In this document: positions 11,786 to 23,080 of the stretch, one piece after another
Layout: each line of letters opens with the position of its first letter
How positions within the stretch are numbered: position 1 is the stretch's first letter
Assembly (NCBI GenBank): GCA_025642065.1
Contig: JAODUP010000313.1
Span: forward strand, 62,001 to 126,000
Source of the DNA: Paralvinella palmiformis
Lineage: Eukaryota; Annelida; Polychaeta; Terebellida; Alvinellidae
Reading direction: 5' to 3'
DNA length: 64,000 nucleotides
Notes under the pieces: generated by a model
The model's database searches: none
What the model saw: only the letters and a program-made list of their open reading frames with translations
Told to the model about the DNA's origin: nothing
Translations under genes and position numbers: made by a program

Positions 11786-12048
11786 TTGTTATTATTATTA
11801 TTATTATTATTGTTATTATTGTTATTATTATTGTTATTATTATTATTATTGCTATTATTGTTATTATTATTATTATTATTGCTATTATTATTATTGTTAT
11901 TATTATTATTATTGTTATTGTTATTATTATTATTATGATTATTATTGTTATTATTGCTATTGTTATTATTATTGCTAATGGTATTATTATTATTATTATT
12001 ATAATTATTATTATTGTTGTTGTTGTTATTATTATTACTATTATTATA
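11786..12048. repeat. Long imperfect (ATT)n/(GTT)n tract
   Basis: About 260 bp of TTA/TTG triplets with point interruptions. Its length is unusual for the window's trinucleotide repeats. Confidence 0.95.
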
Positions 12049-12599
12049 TTTTCCTTATTTTGAATTTAGTGCATGCTAAAATGCTTAATTATATTCAATG
12101 ATACAGTCCACGTAGTAAAAGTACATTACCATGTTGGTTTTGGGATAGTGCTCTTCAATAATCTACATAAAATATTCAAAATCATATCAACACGCACATA
12201 AATTATATGTAATAATCTACATACATATATGATGTGACATTCTATAACGCCACTTCACGAATATACTAAATGTAGGCAGTATCAATATGGGGGGTGAATA
12301 TGCAAAGTATACAAAACGTGAAAACTTGAAGAAAACCCGAATGAAATATATGTCGATATTTACATAATACATATTCATATCTTTATCAAATTAACTAAAC
12401 CAAACACCAAATAATTAACTAAATTTTGAAAAACTATTTTAATTACACCATAATACCGTGTCTTATGCTACTATTGATTAACAGTTAATATACAAGTTAA
12501 TAATTAGTGATCACTAGAGCAACATCAAAGACATAGGCTTCACCTGTCAATGTTGCTGCTTACTCTGACTTAGAACAATATAATGCACGTAATAAGGTT

Positions 12600-12711
12600 T
12601 TTATCCTAATTATTAATTATACCATTTCATATTTTGCTTATGATAATGTGATATACTTTATTATTATATTTAAGGATCTTCATATCTTAGTTCCAACATT
12701 TAAATTTATAA

Positions 12712-12743
<32 letters not shown>
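12600..12743. repeat. Old duplication, copy 2, middle block, with (TA)n
   Basis: TTAAGGATCTTCATATCTTAG in this block matches TTAAGGATCTTCCTATCTTAG at about 8257, with similar flanking sequence (8200-8290). It lies in the same order between the other two blocks. A TA tract follows at 12715-12743. Confidence 0.6.
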
Positions 12744-12745
<2 letters not shown>

Positions 12746-12929
12746 GTTTATTTATCAAAGGCCATAACCAGGTTAACTAACTGAGGTGCTATACAATAAA
12801 GAGAGCGGGTTTAAAAGAATGACTAAATATGATGAGTATATTAACAAGTACTGATTTATAATTTATAATGTAACAAAAAATTTATTACATAATGTTGGCT
12901 AAGAAATATTAAACGCATTCAGTCCCTAG

Positions 12930-13490
12930 ATCTTGAATTTGTTTTCATACTCGGCAAGGATCAGTTCATCAGATGATCTAAGTGTTCTGTTGGTAAGCTT
13001 TTCGTGGATCATTTCTGTCAACATTGGCAGTGCCTGACCATTTAGTGTCTTGTATGTGCTGCTGAATTATGTCTTGAATTGGATTCCCTTATTTACTGGA
13101 AGCCAATGAAGAATCTTCAATATCGGACACACATGGTCTGATATCCCGTGACCATCCGAGCGGCGAAAGTTTGGATTGATTGCAACTTTTCGACCAGTTT
13201 ATCCGAAAGTCCCAGAAGTAGGGAATTGTAGTCATCTAAACTGGAAGTAGTATAGGCATGGATCAGAGAGGTAAGTACTGGCTTTACACTTATACTGTCC
13301 CATAAAAATAGGATGTTTGCTGATAATAGCCACTTGAATCTCCATTTTCAGATATTTGTGGAGAAGTACTCCCAAATTATTTGTGACAGTCACTCGATGA
13401 AATCAAATCATTTTCAATTTTGAACTGCAAATCAATAGAGTGCTTCCTGAAATAGGATGCCACTAAAACAACTTCCTGTCATTCCCATTG
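12930..13490 (-). pseudogene. L2/CR1-like LINE ORF2, C-terminal fragment
   Basis: Minus-strand translation gives SSLDDYNSLLLGLSDKLVEK, LQSIQTFAARMVTG, FFIGFQ (for HWLPV) and, at the end, MLTEMIHEKLTNRTLRSSDE. These match in order the thumb and C-terminal part of L2/CR1-type reverse transcriptases (SRLDYCNSLLYGLP, RLQRIQNAAARLV, LHWLPV). Several stops and frameshifts are present. It is inserted in copy 2 of the old tandem duplication and absent from copy 1. Confidence 0.75.
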
Positions 13491-13721
13491 GTAGTTTTAT
13501 TTAAGGCCCAACCAGGTGTGTTATCTAGCCTAGGATAGTTTAGTGTTGTTATTTAGGTAATTTGATTAAGGTAATCTCCCTTACCTAACTGTTCATGCTT
13601 AAAATAGTAGTGTACGACATTTGTCAGATGGTCTAGCAGTTTAGGTTAAGAAATTCTATGCTTGGGCTCTGAGACATATAACCCACATACGTGTAATTAA
13701 ATACCATGTCAGATAAAATAC

Positions 13722-14110
13722 TGGCCGTCTGATGTCACATGTTAGTAATGACGTCAACACAATGATATCATCTGATATTTGTTGAGTGGGCAGCTGTCCT
13801 ATACATGTCACAGAACAAATTACAATTGTTAGAGGTTATCAAACCTTTATCGCGTACTGTGGTGATACTCCAATTAATAATGTATTTAAGGTGCCATTGA
13901 TAGTTTTGCAATTTTATAATATAGAGGCGCGTCTAATACAATTATAGATAACTTGTCTACAACATCTATCCTAGATTATCAACCTTTATTTGCTGTTTGT
14001 TCGATACACGATGTTCTTAGTTTTTTAAATATCGACAAAAAAGGTGTAATCTAAGTATAAATATACTACTCTAGACATCTCTAACACATTCACGTACGAA
14101 TGTTTTCATC
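13722..14110. repeat. Old duplication, copy 2, right block
   Basis: Partner of 9960-10690. Here the two halves are contiguous, so either copy 1 gained about 400 bp or copy 2 lost them. Confidence 0.8.
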
Positions 14111-14249
14111 ATAATTTTAAGTCTTTAATTAGTAGTGTATTTAAGGTGCCATTGTGCCACTCTGTTTGTAACTGTGTGTGGATGTCTATTGCTCTGTGTG
14201 TGACTATGTGTGTGCGTCTGTCTGTTATTTTGTGTGTCACTGTGTGTGT

Positions 14250-14368
14250 TTTAGGGTACATAGTAAGAGGCAACAGGCACAGAACATCAACATATCTAAA
14301 CATCCTTCGAAACCTACCTTCATAAATCTAAATACAACTGTACATATATTAATCTAAAAACAAAATGT

Positions 14369-14413
<45 letters not shown>

Positions 14414-14460
14414 TTGTTTGTTTGTGTGCGTGCCTGTATGTGTGTGTGCGTACGTGTGTG
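14250..14460. repeat. Dispersed repeat Y, copy B, with (TA)n-(TG)n
   Basis: 14250-14365 matches 2112-2228 (TTAGGGTACATAGTAAGAGG at the left end). TA then TG/TTTG tracts follow at about 14369-14460. In copy A the TA/TG tract lies on the other side of the repeat. Confidence 0.8.
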
Positions 14461-14579
14461 TAAAACTAATTCCTAAAACGTGATACATTTGCTGTTGAAT
14501 GTTATAATCCAAATAATGAAATTAACATTTAATAATCAGCTCAACTTCTTTTATTAAAGAAATCAAAGTGTAAGGTCTC

Positions 14580-14980
14580 GCCAAAATGTTTGATATGATA
14601 ATTATTTATAGTAAGTTGACTTACCTGGACGAGATACTCTAGGCACAGAAGGTGTAGTAAAACGGATCTTAATCCAATCAGATATAACCAATGAGAGGCG
14701 AACATCCAGTAATCGCCTCTCACAGGAAACTCATCCACGGGAATAAGCCACATTGTTTAGCCGCCGCCCAAAGAAGACCTGAGTTAACTTGATGTTTATA
14801 ATATATCCTGCATCACATACAGTGATCACTCCTAATCACATAAACCATGACGTATTGGTTAGGTAACATGACGTAGAGATAACCTGTTAGATGGCTTGGC
14901 CTAGTACTGCCTTCCTCAACAGCCTGTAGCTAGTGAGCCTGTGATGTGGTCTCATATAGCTGATAGTGCCAGTCGATCAT
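14580..14980. repeat. Dispersed 400-bp repeat X, copy B
   Basis: Near-identical to 541-941, same orientation. The left border is sharp: both copies begin at CAAAATGTTTG after unrelated flanks. The ACTTACCTGG motif and following bases are preserved. Confidence 0.85.
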
Positions 14981-16240
14981 AATGGAGAGATAATATATAT
15001 ATGTAATGAATATGGCCATCATTATTAATGTAGGCAATTATTAACCAGTTGTCAACAATTTGACAACACAATTTACATTTTCATAAACGTTTATAAAGAA
15101 GAAGGACATATTCTACTAGCTGCGATTCGCGGTTTGAGAATTTTTCACATGTTCAAATAAATAAATAAATCTATAATGTTATAATATCATAGTCATATAT
15201 ATGCGATCTTTGTTTTCAAATAAGATACTGAAATAAGATAAAATACCAAAATTTGGCGTTACTTAGCCAATTTCCATTATAAAAGACGTAATTTGATATA
15301 ATGAATGAAGTGAAATTTGCAACAACAAAACAAGTTTAAATATGATGTTTAGCCTACATAACTATATGAATATATCATAATCATATGTAAAACGAGTTCT
15401 TATTAAATATTTGGTGGCCCACAAATAACCATTACAGATAAATTTAACTGATCTCTCAGACAGATACTGAGATAAAGGTAGCCACATTCAATGTCAAAAG
15501 ATGGCCTCGCGTTATCTTCCAAATTAAGGTGTAAATAATAACCTCCACTCAAAGACCTGACCTTTGTACATCATGGGTGAGCACTAGGTCCAGCTGCAGC
15601 TGTAAGCTGTTGGCATGAAGGGAATTCCTCAAGACATGATTGTTTAATGACGAAAGAACAAAGCCATATAATTCCGGGACCATTTCGGAGTTGACCACGA
15701 CAGACCACAGATGTTATACATGTACTTTAAAACACATCAATCCAGATTGTCCTCAAGCCAATGTTATTGATCATTCTAGGACAGTATCAGTCTTCAGATC
15801 ATCATAATATAAGACTAACAATAGATGTCTGATTTTTATAAAGATGTGTAACATGTTGATAATGACTGTTAGTCAGCCATTATGATGTCAACAGTTCAAT
15901 CCATCTGATCTCCGAATGCTTAAGTTCACTTTATCCCAAGGTACTTCACATATATCAGAGAGCATCCAGAATACATTCAGACTGGGTCTTAATTCCGGGA
16001 ATATCTAACTTTGGCGGATTTCGGGTGTAATCAATTATGTAGAGTGAATGAACTCGTATATGTTTATTGCTGAATAACGTTATTCTTCTGAGTAAATATA
16101 TTTCATGTTGCACTTTTGAAGAAATCGTTGTCACAGCGTGTAAAATAAACAATTACGATCTATAGAAACGGCAACGGTACTCTAATTGGGCAAATATATT
16201 TCCTCAACTGTCCCGTTATGTGTTTATTGTTATGGATTTT
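14981..16240. other. Unassigned
   Basis: No gene or repeat was recognised. A somewhat GC-richer patch at 15540-15790 lacks an extended open frame. Confidence 0.4.
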
Positions 16241-16255
16241 TCTGGAATGTACATT

Positions 16256-16312
16256 CGGCCCATTTAGCCCACCTTGTGCACAAAAGTGGCCGTAAAACAT
16301 CGATCATCATCA
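16256..16312 (+). mobile_element. 57-bp 3'-end stub of SINE S1 with target duplications
   Basis: Only the last bases of the SINE are present (CGGCCCATTTAGCC ... GTGGCCGTAAAACATC plus ATC tail). It is bracketed by a 15-bp direct repeat with one mismatch: TCTGGAATGTACATT (16241-16255) and TCTGGAATGTAAATT (16313-16327). This is a 5'-truncated target-primed insertion. It shows that the 3' end alone was copied by a LINE machinery. Confidence 0.9.
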
Positions 16313-17007
16313 TCTGGAATGTAAATTCGAGGAGCTAAAATATAAGAAATCAAGTCTTAAATGTGTCATTAATGTGACATTGTCCAAATTTTCTCTATCT
16401 CAGATATATTGATATTTCTGTGCTTTAAACGAAACACGTAGAGTATTTTTTAATAAATTGTTTTGACAGTTTCCAAATTGTACTATTTTTTTAAAGTTAA
16501 TAATTGACTGGTCACAACGTCACCCATCTATTAATATATTACATGTGATTTATATCAAATTACTTCTGATCATTAAAAATAAAGGAAATGGAAAGATCTG
16601 TAAAACATTACTTTGATTAATGCTCATCTGTTTCAATAAATGTCGATCTATTTCTGTATCTGCCAGAAAGGACAACGTTAAGGACGAAAACTATGAACGA
16701 GTTGATTGTTTGTTTAGATTGAGTACTGGACACTTCTCAGAATGTTATAATGAATATACCGAAATAAGTAATATACATAATTTGGTTAAATTAAGGTGAA
16801 TAACAGTAATTGTTTAACGTTATTAATAGGTAGGTATAATACTGAGAAGTAGAAGTCATCTGATTCGAGACTCATTTATGAGGGAATAAAAATAATGAAT
16901 GTGATGTAATTTCAATGGGCTATTTTCTCATCATTAGGACTACCTGTATGTTAAAATCATATGTCAATAAATATATTAGTTATAAAACTGTAATAGATTA
17001 GTTCATA

Positions 17008-17046
<39 letters not shown>

Positions 17047-17384
17047 CAAAAAGAGAAAACCAATACCCATTTTTTATAAAAATGCTACTTTCATGAAAGT
17101 CATAATTTGAACTAATTTCTGGCAATTATTCCTGTTAATAATTTATTATATTTTTCCTTAAGTGGGTTCATAGGTGGATACAATGCACACAACATACTCA
17201 TTATCATGCCATATTTACTCTTCATCAGTAAACAATTGTTCTGTGCCACTTTCCTGTCACTTCATACATATAAAGTCTATCATGAAATATGATACTGTAA
17301 GTTCCTGTTAGCCGTCCAATTCTTCCGATATTCTATGAATGCAAATGAAGGGTATAAGTCAAATAATACCTTTTCACGTTAGGA
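16313..17384. other. Unassigned, with one (TA)n tract
   Basis: AT-rich, no recognised gene. A TA tract lies at 17010-17044. Confidence 0.4.
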
Positions 17385-18488
17385 ATAGGACTCCAAAGAG
17401 ATCATTAATCTGTTATGCTCATAGGAATAAACCATTTCTGAATAGACAGATTGTTATTGACTTATGATGATAAAGAGTGTTGAGTCTTCCATAAATCCGG
17501 TTAAACCTACTTTTATCATATTAACCCAGAAATAACGAACTACCAATATCTGACTAGTAAACATCTAGTATCACTCTTTACTCAAACTCTACAATATCAA
17601 ACACAGAAGTAGAGCAGAATAAAATACTCAAATATACATGTATACATTTATAGAGAGTTTGCTCTAAATATGATGAAGACCATATTTATCGATAAGCGAT
17701 GAACAAATTTAGATAACTCACCCGATAACGGATGATTTATGGAGATTGGAGTTGTATTCTTTGCCTCAAGATAATGTTCCAAAATTGATAAGTATAAACA
17801 GTGATAGCGATTCTAGTGTTGTGAAGTGTAATGGCAGTTATTGATTGACCTAAATAATGTCTCTAACGATGACTTATATAAAGGATAAAAATACGAGCCT
17901 TTTCTATTCCTATACTGATATTTCCATAAGTAGCACAGTTTCGCTGGAACGAAAACGAGGTTGAGTGATTCCTGCTTGTGTTAATTTGAAACAAAATGAT
18001 ATTTCACGCTGGTCACTTAACGACAATATTTCATTGAGACACCGATGGGGAAAGGAGAACATTCCTACTCGAATCCAGAATCTGGAATGAAATGGAATGG
18101 TTCGTGAGCGTAGGATGTATTTTCAACATTTTATTTCCTGAAGAAGTATTTCCGAGGTTACATATCCCAGATTTGTACAAGCCATTATCTAATATTATTA
18201 AGCTTTCATTTGAATTAATTATGATATCTTTCATTAGAACTTAGTTATTTGTGGTCAGTTAACCATATAAATGGTTATATATATTAATCGTGTGGTATCG
18301 CTAATTGTTGAATCGTTTTCTGTTGACAAATTTAACACCCAGCTGACAAAAACTAATATCTTAACACTGGATCAGTAGACGCGTATATAGTTGAAAGGAG
18401 AGGGGGGTGGTAGAGTAGTTACACAAATACACCCATTTATTGATAGTTATATAGACAATTAGATAGTTAGATAGGAAGATAGTTCGGG

Positions 18489-18532
<44 letters not shown>

Positions 18533-18537
18533 GGGGG

Positions 18538-18568
<31 letters not shown>

Positions 18569-18770
18569 GAGAGAGAGAGAGAGAAAAGACTGAGAGAGAG
18601 AGAAAAAGTGGGAGGTAGATGGATAGAGAGATAGATATGAGACGGGGGGGGGGGGGGTAGAAGAGAGATAAGCTTCTATTTATTAATCTTGAAATTAATT
18701 TCTAATTTAGGCGCAAACTTTATCAGTATAGTCTATGGATAATAACTAGACATCTAAACTGATTATGGAA
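17385..18770. repeat. Outer arm (left) of a nested inverted duplication
   Basis: Its reverse complement occurs at 32140-34025. Anchors include GGAATAGGACTCCAAAGAG (with the partner's GGAATGCCATTCC region), TCATAGGAATAAACCATTTC, GAGTGTTGAGTCTTCCATAA, ATCACTCTTTACTCAAACTC, TCACCCGATAACGGATGATT, TTTCGCTGGAACGAAAACGA, and further in CTAATTTAGGCGCAAACTTT with CCAATTTAGTCGCAAGCTTT. Identity looks like about 85-90 percent with small indels. No intact gene lies in it. A short frame beginning MEWFVSVGCIFNI has a counterpart in the right arm but diverges after about 30 residues. Confidence 0.88.
18489..18657. repeat. Compound TA / GA / GACA / poly-G microsatellite
   Basis: TA, then GA, then (GACA)n, GA again and a run of 13 G at about 18645. 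The corresponding place in the right arm (about 32260-32420) is pyrimidine-rich with CTAT units and a C run, so the tract was already present when the arms formed. Confidence 0.92.
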
Positions 18771-19059
18771 GTGTCACGCCAATGATAGTAAAGATGACAC
18801 CGGTATCCATTATAGCTAGATTGGTCGTTTATCATATCTATAATCTAAAGGCGAGGTTAAGTACTTATTAGAATGCTAAATAAATGTACTACAATCAATT
18901 AGTTTGATAGAATAAATAAAACTGATTAGCACGATCACTAGTTGATATGCACAACGGTAAATATTGAAGAGTTACACTCAAAGGTAATTCCTGCAATTGT
19001 GTTGATTTGGTTACATCTGTGTTGGTTTGACTTGACAAACTCCTGTTGTCACGGCTCAA

Positions 19060-19640
19060 CTACCTGTTAGGCCTGTTACAGGTATAGGTCCCTCTGGAGC
19101 ACTCAATGTAGGGACAAATGTCGGTGAAAATTGGAAAATTAACAAACAAATATTTGAACATTATGCCATAATAACCAACTTAACTACTCACCCAAGGGCA
19201 TTGCCAGGATTGCTGTTACACACAATAGGAGATGAGGGATATATATATAGAGGGCGATATAAACATTACCTATGAAAGATATGTATTTAACAGGAGAGTA
19301 CAACAAGAGGATGAAAGATTTGAGTATTTCCTAGCCAATATATAGTGTTTAGTTAAAACATGCCAATACTGTGACAACTGTATTACGTCCATAGTGCGAA
19401 TAGATCGAATAGTTCTGGGAGTTCGAAATCCGGACACCCAAGCCGTGTTACTGGAGGAACGCAGCCGAAAATGCTATCTCTCATGCGCGATCACTTATGC
19501 CTGAAACTGTTTATAAGGTTAAGAGTTTGGTGGGATATAGGTGCAAGGCCGAAACAATATCAAAGGAACTTTCAAAAGATTACAACACTCAAGAACGGGA
19601 ATGCAAATACTGCAACAATAAACACAGAATGAAGAAGGAA
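19060..19640 (+). pseudogene. Gypsy gag and zinc-knuckle remnant
   Basis: Frames give ENWKINKQIFEHYAI, LPGLLLHTIGDEGY, CLVKTCQYCDNCITSIVRID and RIVLGVRNPDTQAVLLEE. These match the order of gag capsid segments in Mag-type elements (ENW..FKQRFE, LLHTIGDE, DSLIRDRIV.GIRD). CKYCNNKHRMKKEECSTC near 19600 is a decayed CCHC knuckle. At least four stops interrupt it. Confidence 0.75.
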
Positions 19641-19642
19641 GA

Positions 19643-19957
19643 ATGTTCAACCTGTGCAAACAAAAGAGCCACTTTACTGTCAAGTATCTCAAGAAAAGCG
19701 ATAGAAGAGTTGACAAGAGGGTCCATCTTGTCACTGACAACTCGTCAAGTAAGGAGTGGATTTATTCCATCGACAACACTTCAAAAGATTACAAAACTAT
19801 CAAATGTCGTATGGTCATGGGACAGGAAAATATTGTTTTCCAAATTGATACCGGGTCCCCTGTAAATATGTTGACATCAAAATATGCCAGTAACATATCC
19901 AACAATTTGAAGAAAATGTGGAACAATGTAGCGTTATCTTTCAAAACTATTCTGTGA
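19643..19957 (+). pseudogene. Gypsy aspartic protease remnant
   Basis: An open frame begins with a second cysteine-containing knuckle fragment (FNLCKQKSHFTVKYLKK) and holds the protease active-site motif VFQIDTGSPVNML at about 19836-19874, with the catalytic Asp-Thr-Gly intact. The frame ends soon after, and the reverse-transcriptase frame takes over by a shift at about 19918. Confidence 0.8.
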
Positions 19958-20740
19958 ACTTTGTTGTATTTGAGGGTGAGTTTGTGCCTTTACTTGGTTA
20001 TCGTGCTTCAAAACAGATGCAGTTGATAACAGTAAATGCAGAAAACTTCGACAAGATTGCGGCAGTGGATATCAGTAATAACTATGATGACGTGTTTGAT
20101 GCATCAACAATAGGCACATTGGGAACTCATCATCATTTGGAGATCACGAACGTCCTGTGGGTAAACCAGCTAGTAATCACTTTGAAGGATACAGGAGCGG
20201 TGAGGGTATGTATTGACCCTCGCGAGCTGAACAAATCTCTCTTACGCGAACACTATACATTGCTTATTCTCGATGAGACTCTACATCAGATAGGGCAATC
20301 TCGCGTCTTCTCTCCTGTCGACCTCTCTTCTGAGTACTGGCATGTGGTGCTGGATAAAGAGTCCAGCTTACTAACCACATTCCAAACACCTTTTGGTCGT
20401 TACAGACGGTGCCGTCTACCATTCGGAACTTGTTCTTCTGCGGATATACTTCAGAAGAAACTTCTAGATGCATTAGAAGGATTGCCTGGGGTAACTTGTA
20501 TAGTAGATGATGTGCTAATTCACGCGAACACCACTGAAAAGCACCATCAGTTGTTTCTCAAACGATGCCAAGAGACTGGCATTAAGTCGCACAAATCAAA
20601 ACTGCAATTATGATTGGACAAATCGTGTTCGCGGGTCATCTCGTCTCTAAAAATGGTCTTAAATACGACATTGATTAGATCAAAGCAATGGTGAACTATC
20701 TTGCTAATTTTCTCCCTAACTTGTCTGATGTCTACAGCCA
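19918..20740 (+). pseudogene. Gypsy reverse transcriptase remnant
   Basis: Residues show the family order: AVRVCIDPRELNKSLLREHY, SRVFSPVDLSSEYWHV, LTTFQTPFGRYRRCRLPFG, LPGVTCIVDDVLIHA. The catalytic Asp pair is present (IVDD). PFGICSAPE has decayed to PFGTCSSAD. About 30 residues that normally lie between the GTLGTHHHLEI block and the WVN..V block (the P..R.P...K.EL..L...GVI segment) are missing. The frame stops at about 20611. The motif FAGHLVSKNGLKYDID and the NYLANFLPNLSDVY block continue in other frames. Confidence 0.9.
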
Positions 20741-20773
20741 CTACACATGCTCACCAAGGAAGAGGTACCCTGA

Positions 20774-21230
20774 GTGTGGTCTGAATCTCAACAGGAATCA
20801 TTAGACCGCGTGAAAAGACTTATCACAAATACTCCTGTTCTCGCCTACTATGATCCACATAAGGACCTAATACTTACAAATGATGCTAGTGAGTATGGTC
20901 TCGGTTCCTCTCTATTACAGGAAAGCAAATCAATAGCATATGCAAGTCGATCATTAACTGAAAGTGAATGGTGCTATACGCAAATAGAAAAAGAAATGCT
21001 TGCTATTACCTTTTGTCTGGACAAATTTCACTATTACACAAATGGTCATGATACATGCATCATAACAGATCACAAGTCATTGGAATCAATTGTGTTAAAG
21101 CCATTGTGCAAGGCACCTAAGCGTTTATAATCGCTACTTTTACGTTCAAACCATTACAATTTCATACTATGATATCAGTCGAGGAAAGTCTATTCCTGTG
21201 GCAGACACATTGTCACTAGCACTTCTTCAT
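20774..21230 (+). pseudogene. Gypsy RNase H remnant
   Basis: WSESQQESLDRVKRLITNTP, LTNDASEYGLGSSLLQ, IAYASRSLTESEWCYTQIEK, EMLAITFCLDKFHYY and ITDHKSLESIVLKPLCKAPK follow the Ty3/Gypsy RNase H pattern. The catalytic Asp, Glu and Asp/His positions are recognisable. A stop at about 21130 cuts the frame, and VADTLSLALL (for LADTLSRA) follows in another frame. Confidence 0.9.
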
Positions 21231-21790
21231 GATAAATCAGTGGAAAAACTAGTCTCTGTAAATAACGTGTCACTACTCAGTATTAAGGATCACCGTCTGA
21301 ATGATGTACGTTGTGCTACACAATGTGATCCAACCATGCGTGAACTAAAGAACATCATAATGAATGGATGGTCAAATCAACGAACTCAAACACCACAGTC
21401 CATCGTTTCGTGTTACAATTATCGCGATGAGCTCACTGTTCAGGATTATATATTTGATGATTGTGCCTCTTACTGTGAAAAGCAACGCCTGAAACCCTGC
21501 ACATGTCTCCAGTACCTAGCCGTCCATTTGGGAAAGTAGGTACTGATCTGTTCTCAGAGATAAAAACTACCTGACAACAGTCGACCATTACTGCCATCTC
21601 TTTGATATTGTTGTTAGTGATTGTGGAACACAATACACATCTTATAACTTCAAAAAATGCCGCGAAGCTACAGTAACAGAAAGAGTCAAGAACCGGAGTT
21701 ACCCTGTTAAAACTAGCACTGGCAGATCTTACGGAAAGAACCATCAATTCCTTGGTCATTCTACAAACTCCAGAAATCATCATTCTAATT
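21231..21790 (+). pseudogene. Gypsy integrase remnant with large deletions
   Basis: After RDELTVQDYIFDD the zinc (H2C2) domain is deleted. FGKVGTDLFSE and YLTTVDHYC mark the start of the DDE core, and VVSDCGTQYTS is its second Asp block, reached after loss of the intervening segment. ATVTERVKNRSYPVKTSTGR resembles the C-terminal tail of Mag-type integrases (PRSY.V.T..GR.YRRN). It is non-functional. Confidence 0.8.
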
Positions 21791-21795
21791 CAGTT

Positions 21796-22190
21796 GTGCT
21801 TTATATAAGGCCTCCTTTAAAACCGCATATATACTATCGTTATTTAGATGATATATTTATGGTGTGGCCCCACAGAGAAAAGGCTTTTCGTGGATATTTA
21901 GATAGTTTAAATAATCACGAACCACCGATTAGATTTAAAGCTACATTAAATAAGCAGAAAATTTATTTATTGGATACAACCATACTTAAAGATACAGAAA
22001 ATGAAAATGGATTATTAAAAAAGTCTTCTTTAAACCGACAGACACACGCATCAACTCTTGCATAAGGATTCCTTTCACCCTAAACATACATTTCAAGGAA
22101 TTCTGAAGTCTCAAATCTCAGTTTGTTTTAATTTGTTCAAAAATTAAAGATTTTGATGAAGTGTGGCAGATATGGTCTCATTAATTATGC
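21796..22190 (+). pseudogene. Penelope-like reverse transcriptase, C-terminal half
   Basis: The catalytic motif YYRYLDDIFMVW lies at about 21832-21867. It is followed by IRFKATLNKQKIYLLDTTIL (matching the F.A......FLDTT block) and, across a frameshift, PTDTHQLLHKDSFHPKHTF. The motif Y-L-D-D keeps both catalytic Asp residues. Everything N-terminal to this motif is missing. Confidence 0.85.
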
Positions 22191-22214
22191 AAAAGGAACT
22201 ATTTAAAAAGGTAA

Positions 22215-23080
22215 CATAATATATGTCTGTGAATGTTTACACTGCTCTAAACAGTATGTAGGCGAGAGTAATGGCGAACTTCCGGTTAGAATGAATGGCC
22301 ACAGATATGCGATTAATTCAAAAGAGAAGTCTTCTGCGTTATTCACGTATCTTCTAGAACATACGCAGATAAATAAAGACATGTCCGAATCATCTCTAGA
22401 CGATTATGATTTAATTCCGATTGAGCAGATACCTACTACATGTTCATACACTCAAGACAAGATAAATAGATTAATCGGCAAGTCTTAATAAGAAAAGATA
22501 TGAAGATGTTATAAACCCAATAGAAAATGTGGACGTAGTCCCATTTGTGATGCCATTTTCAAAAACGGCTAACATAGCAGCAAGAATAATTAAAAAATAT
22601 TATAAAATTCTCCAACAAAAAGAAGTGCTGAATGATGATGAATATAGAATCATTATCGCTAATTCTAAACACAAAAATCTAGCTAGCTCCTTGGATTCTA
22701 GCAAAATGTTAAAAAAAACGTGATATTAAACAATGTCTCCTGGAGCTCTCAATAGGTTTTCTATAAACACATCTCCAGTAAAGCAACTTAAACCCAATTA
22801 CAAAATTATCAGGGCTAGTAATTACGTTAGTAAAACAAAGCAATATTTCCTGAAGTGGATCTCAACCGAAGCTGCAACAAACATTCATTTACTGACAGCA
22901 GTCAAATCTCAGCACGCACACTTATTAATATGTGTGTTTTGGCATCTTTACAGCTATGAAAGAAAAATTGGAACAAATTATGGTATAAATATTGCTGGCA
23001 AAGTAAATATTTGGACACGTGCACTTGATACAGATTTGTTTACAACCGAAACTAGTCGTGTTATTTGGACTGGATGAAAA
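22215..23080 (+). pseudogene. Penelope GIY-YIG-like endonuclease and trailing block
   Basis: CECLHCSKQYVGESNGELPV at about 22227-22286 followed by RMNGHRYAI matches the C..C...YVGET...L..R.N.HR pattern of Penelope-associated GIY-YIG nucleases. IPIEQIPTTCSYTQDKINRL resembles the domain's end. After one frameshift, VVPFVMPFSKTANIAARIIK and KHKNLASSLDSSKM follow, then an open stretch to 23077 (PVKQLKPNYKIIRASNYVSK ...) that I cannot name. In the elements I know, the PF-P/S..-NI..I(I)KK and NL...L blocks lie between the reverse transcriptase and the nuclease, so their position here looks permuted or mosaic. Confidence 0.7.

Larger units (their letters stand above)
19060..21790 (+). mobile_element. 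Decayed Ty3/Gypsy (Mag/K02A2.6-like) retroelement
   Basis: Gag, protease, reverse transcriptase, RNase H and integrase remnants occur in canonical Ty3/Gypsy order on the plus strand. The whole pol region is compressed by internal deletions and broken by frameshifts. No long terminal repeats or primer-binding site were found on either side. It lies inside the left half of the nested inverted duplication and has no counterpart in the right half, so it most likely inserted after the duplication. It directly abuts a Penelope-like element at about 21790. Confidence 0.9.

Noticed and set aside
18031..18234. 67-codon minus-strand frame in the left outer arm
   Set aside because: It is not preserved in the right arm.
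19519..20741. Minus-strand frames across the gypsy relic
   Set aside because: Shadows of the plus-strand pol remnants.
19060..21790. An intact endogenous retroelement able to move
   Set aside because: Multiple stops, frameshifts and domain deletions, and no long terminal repeats found.
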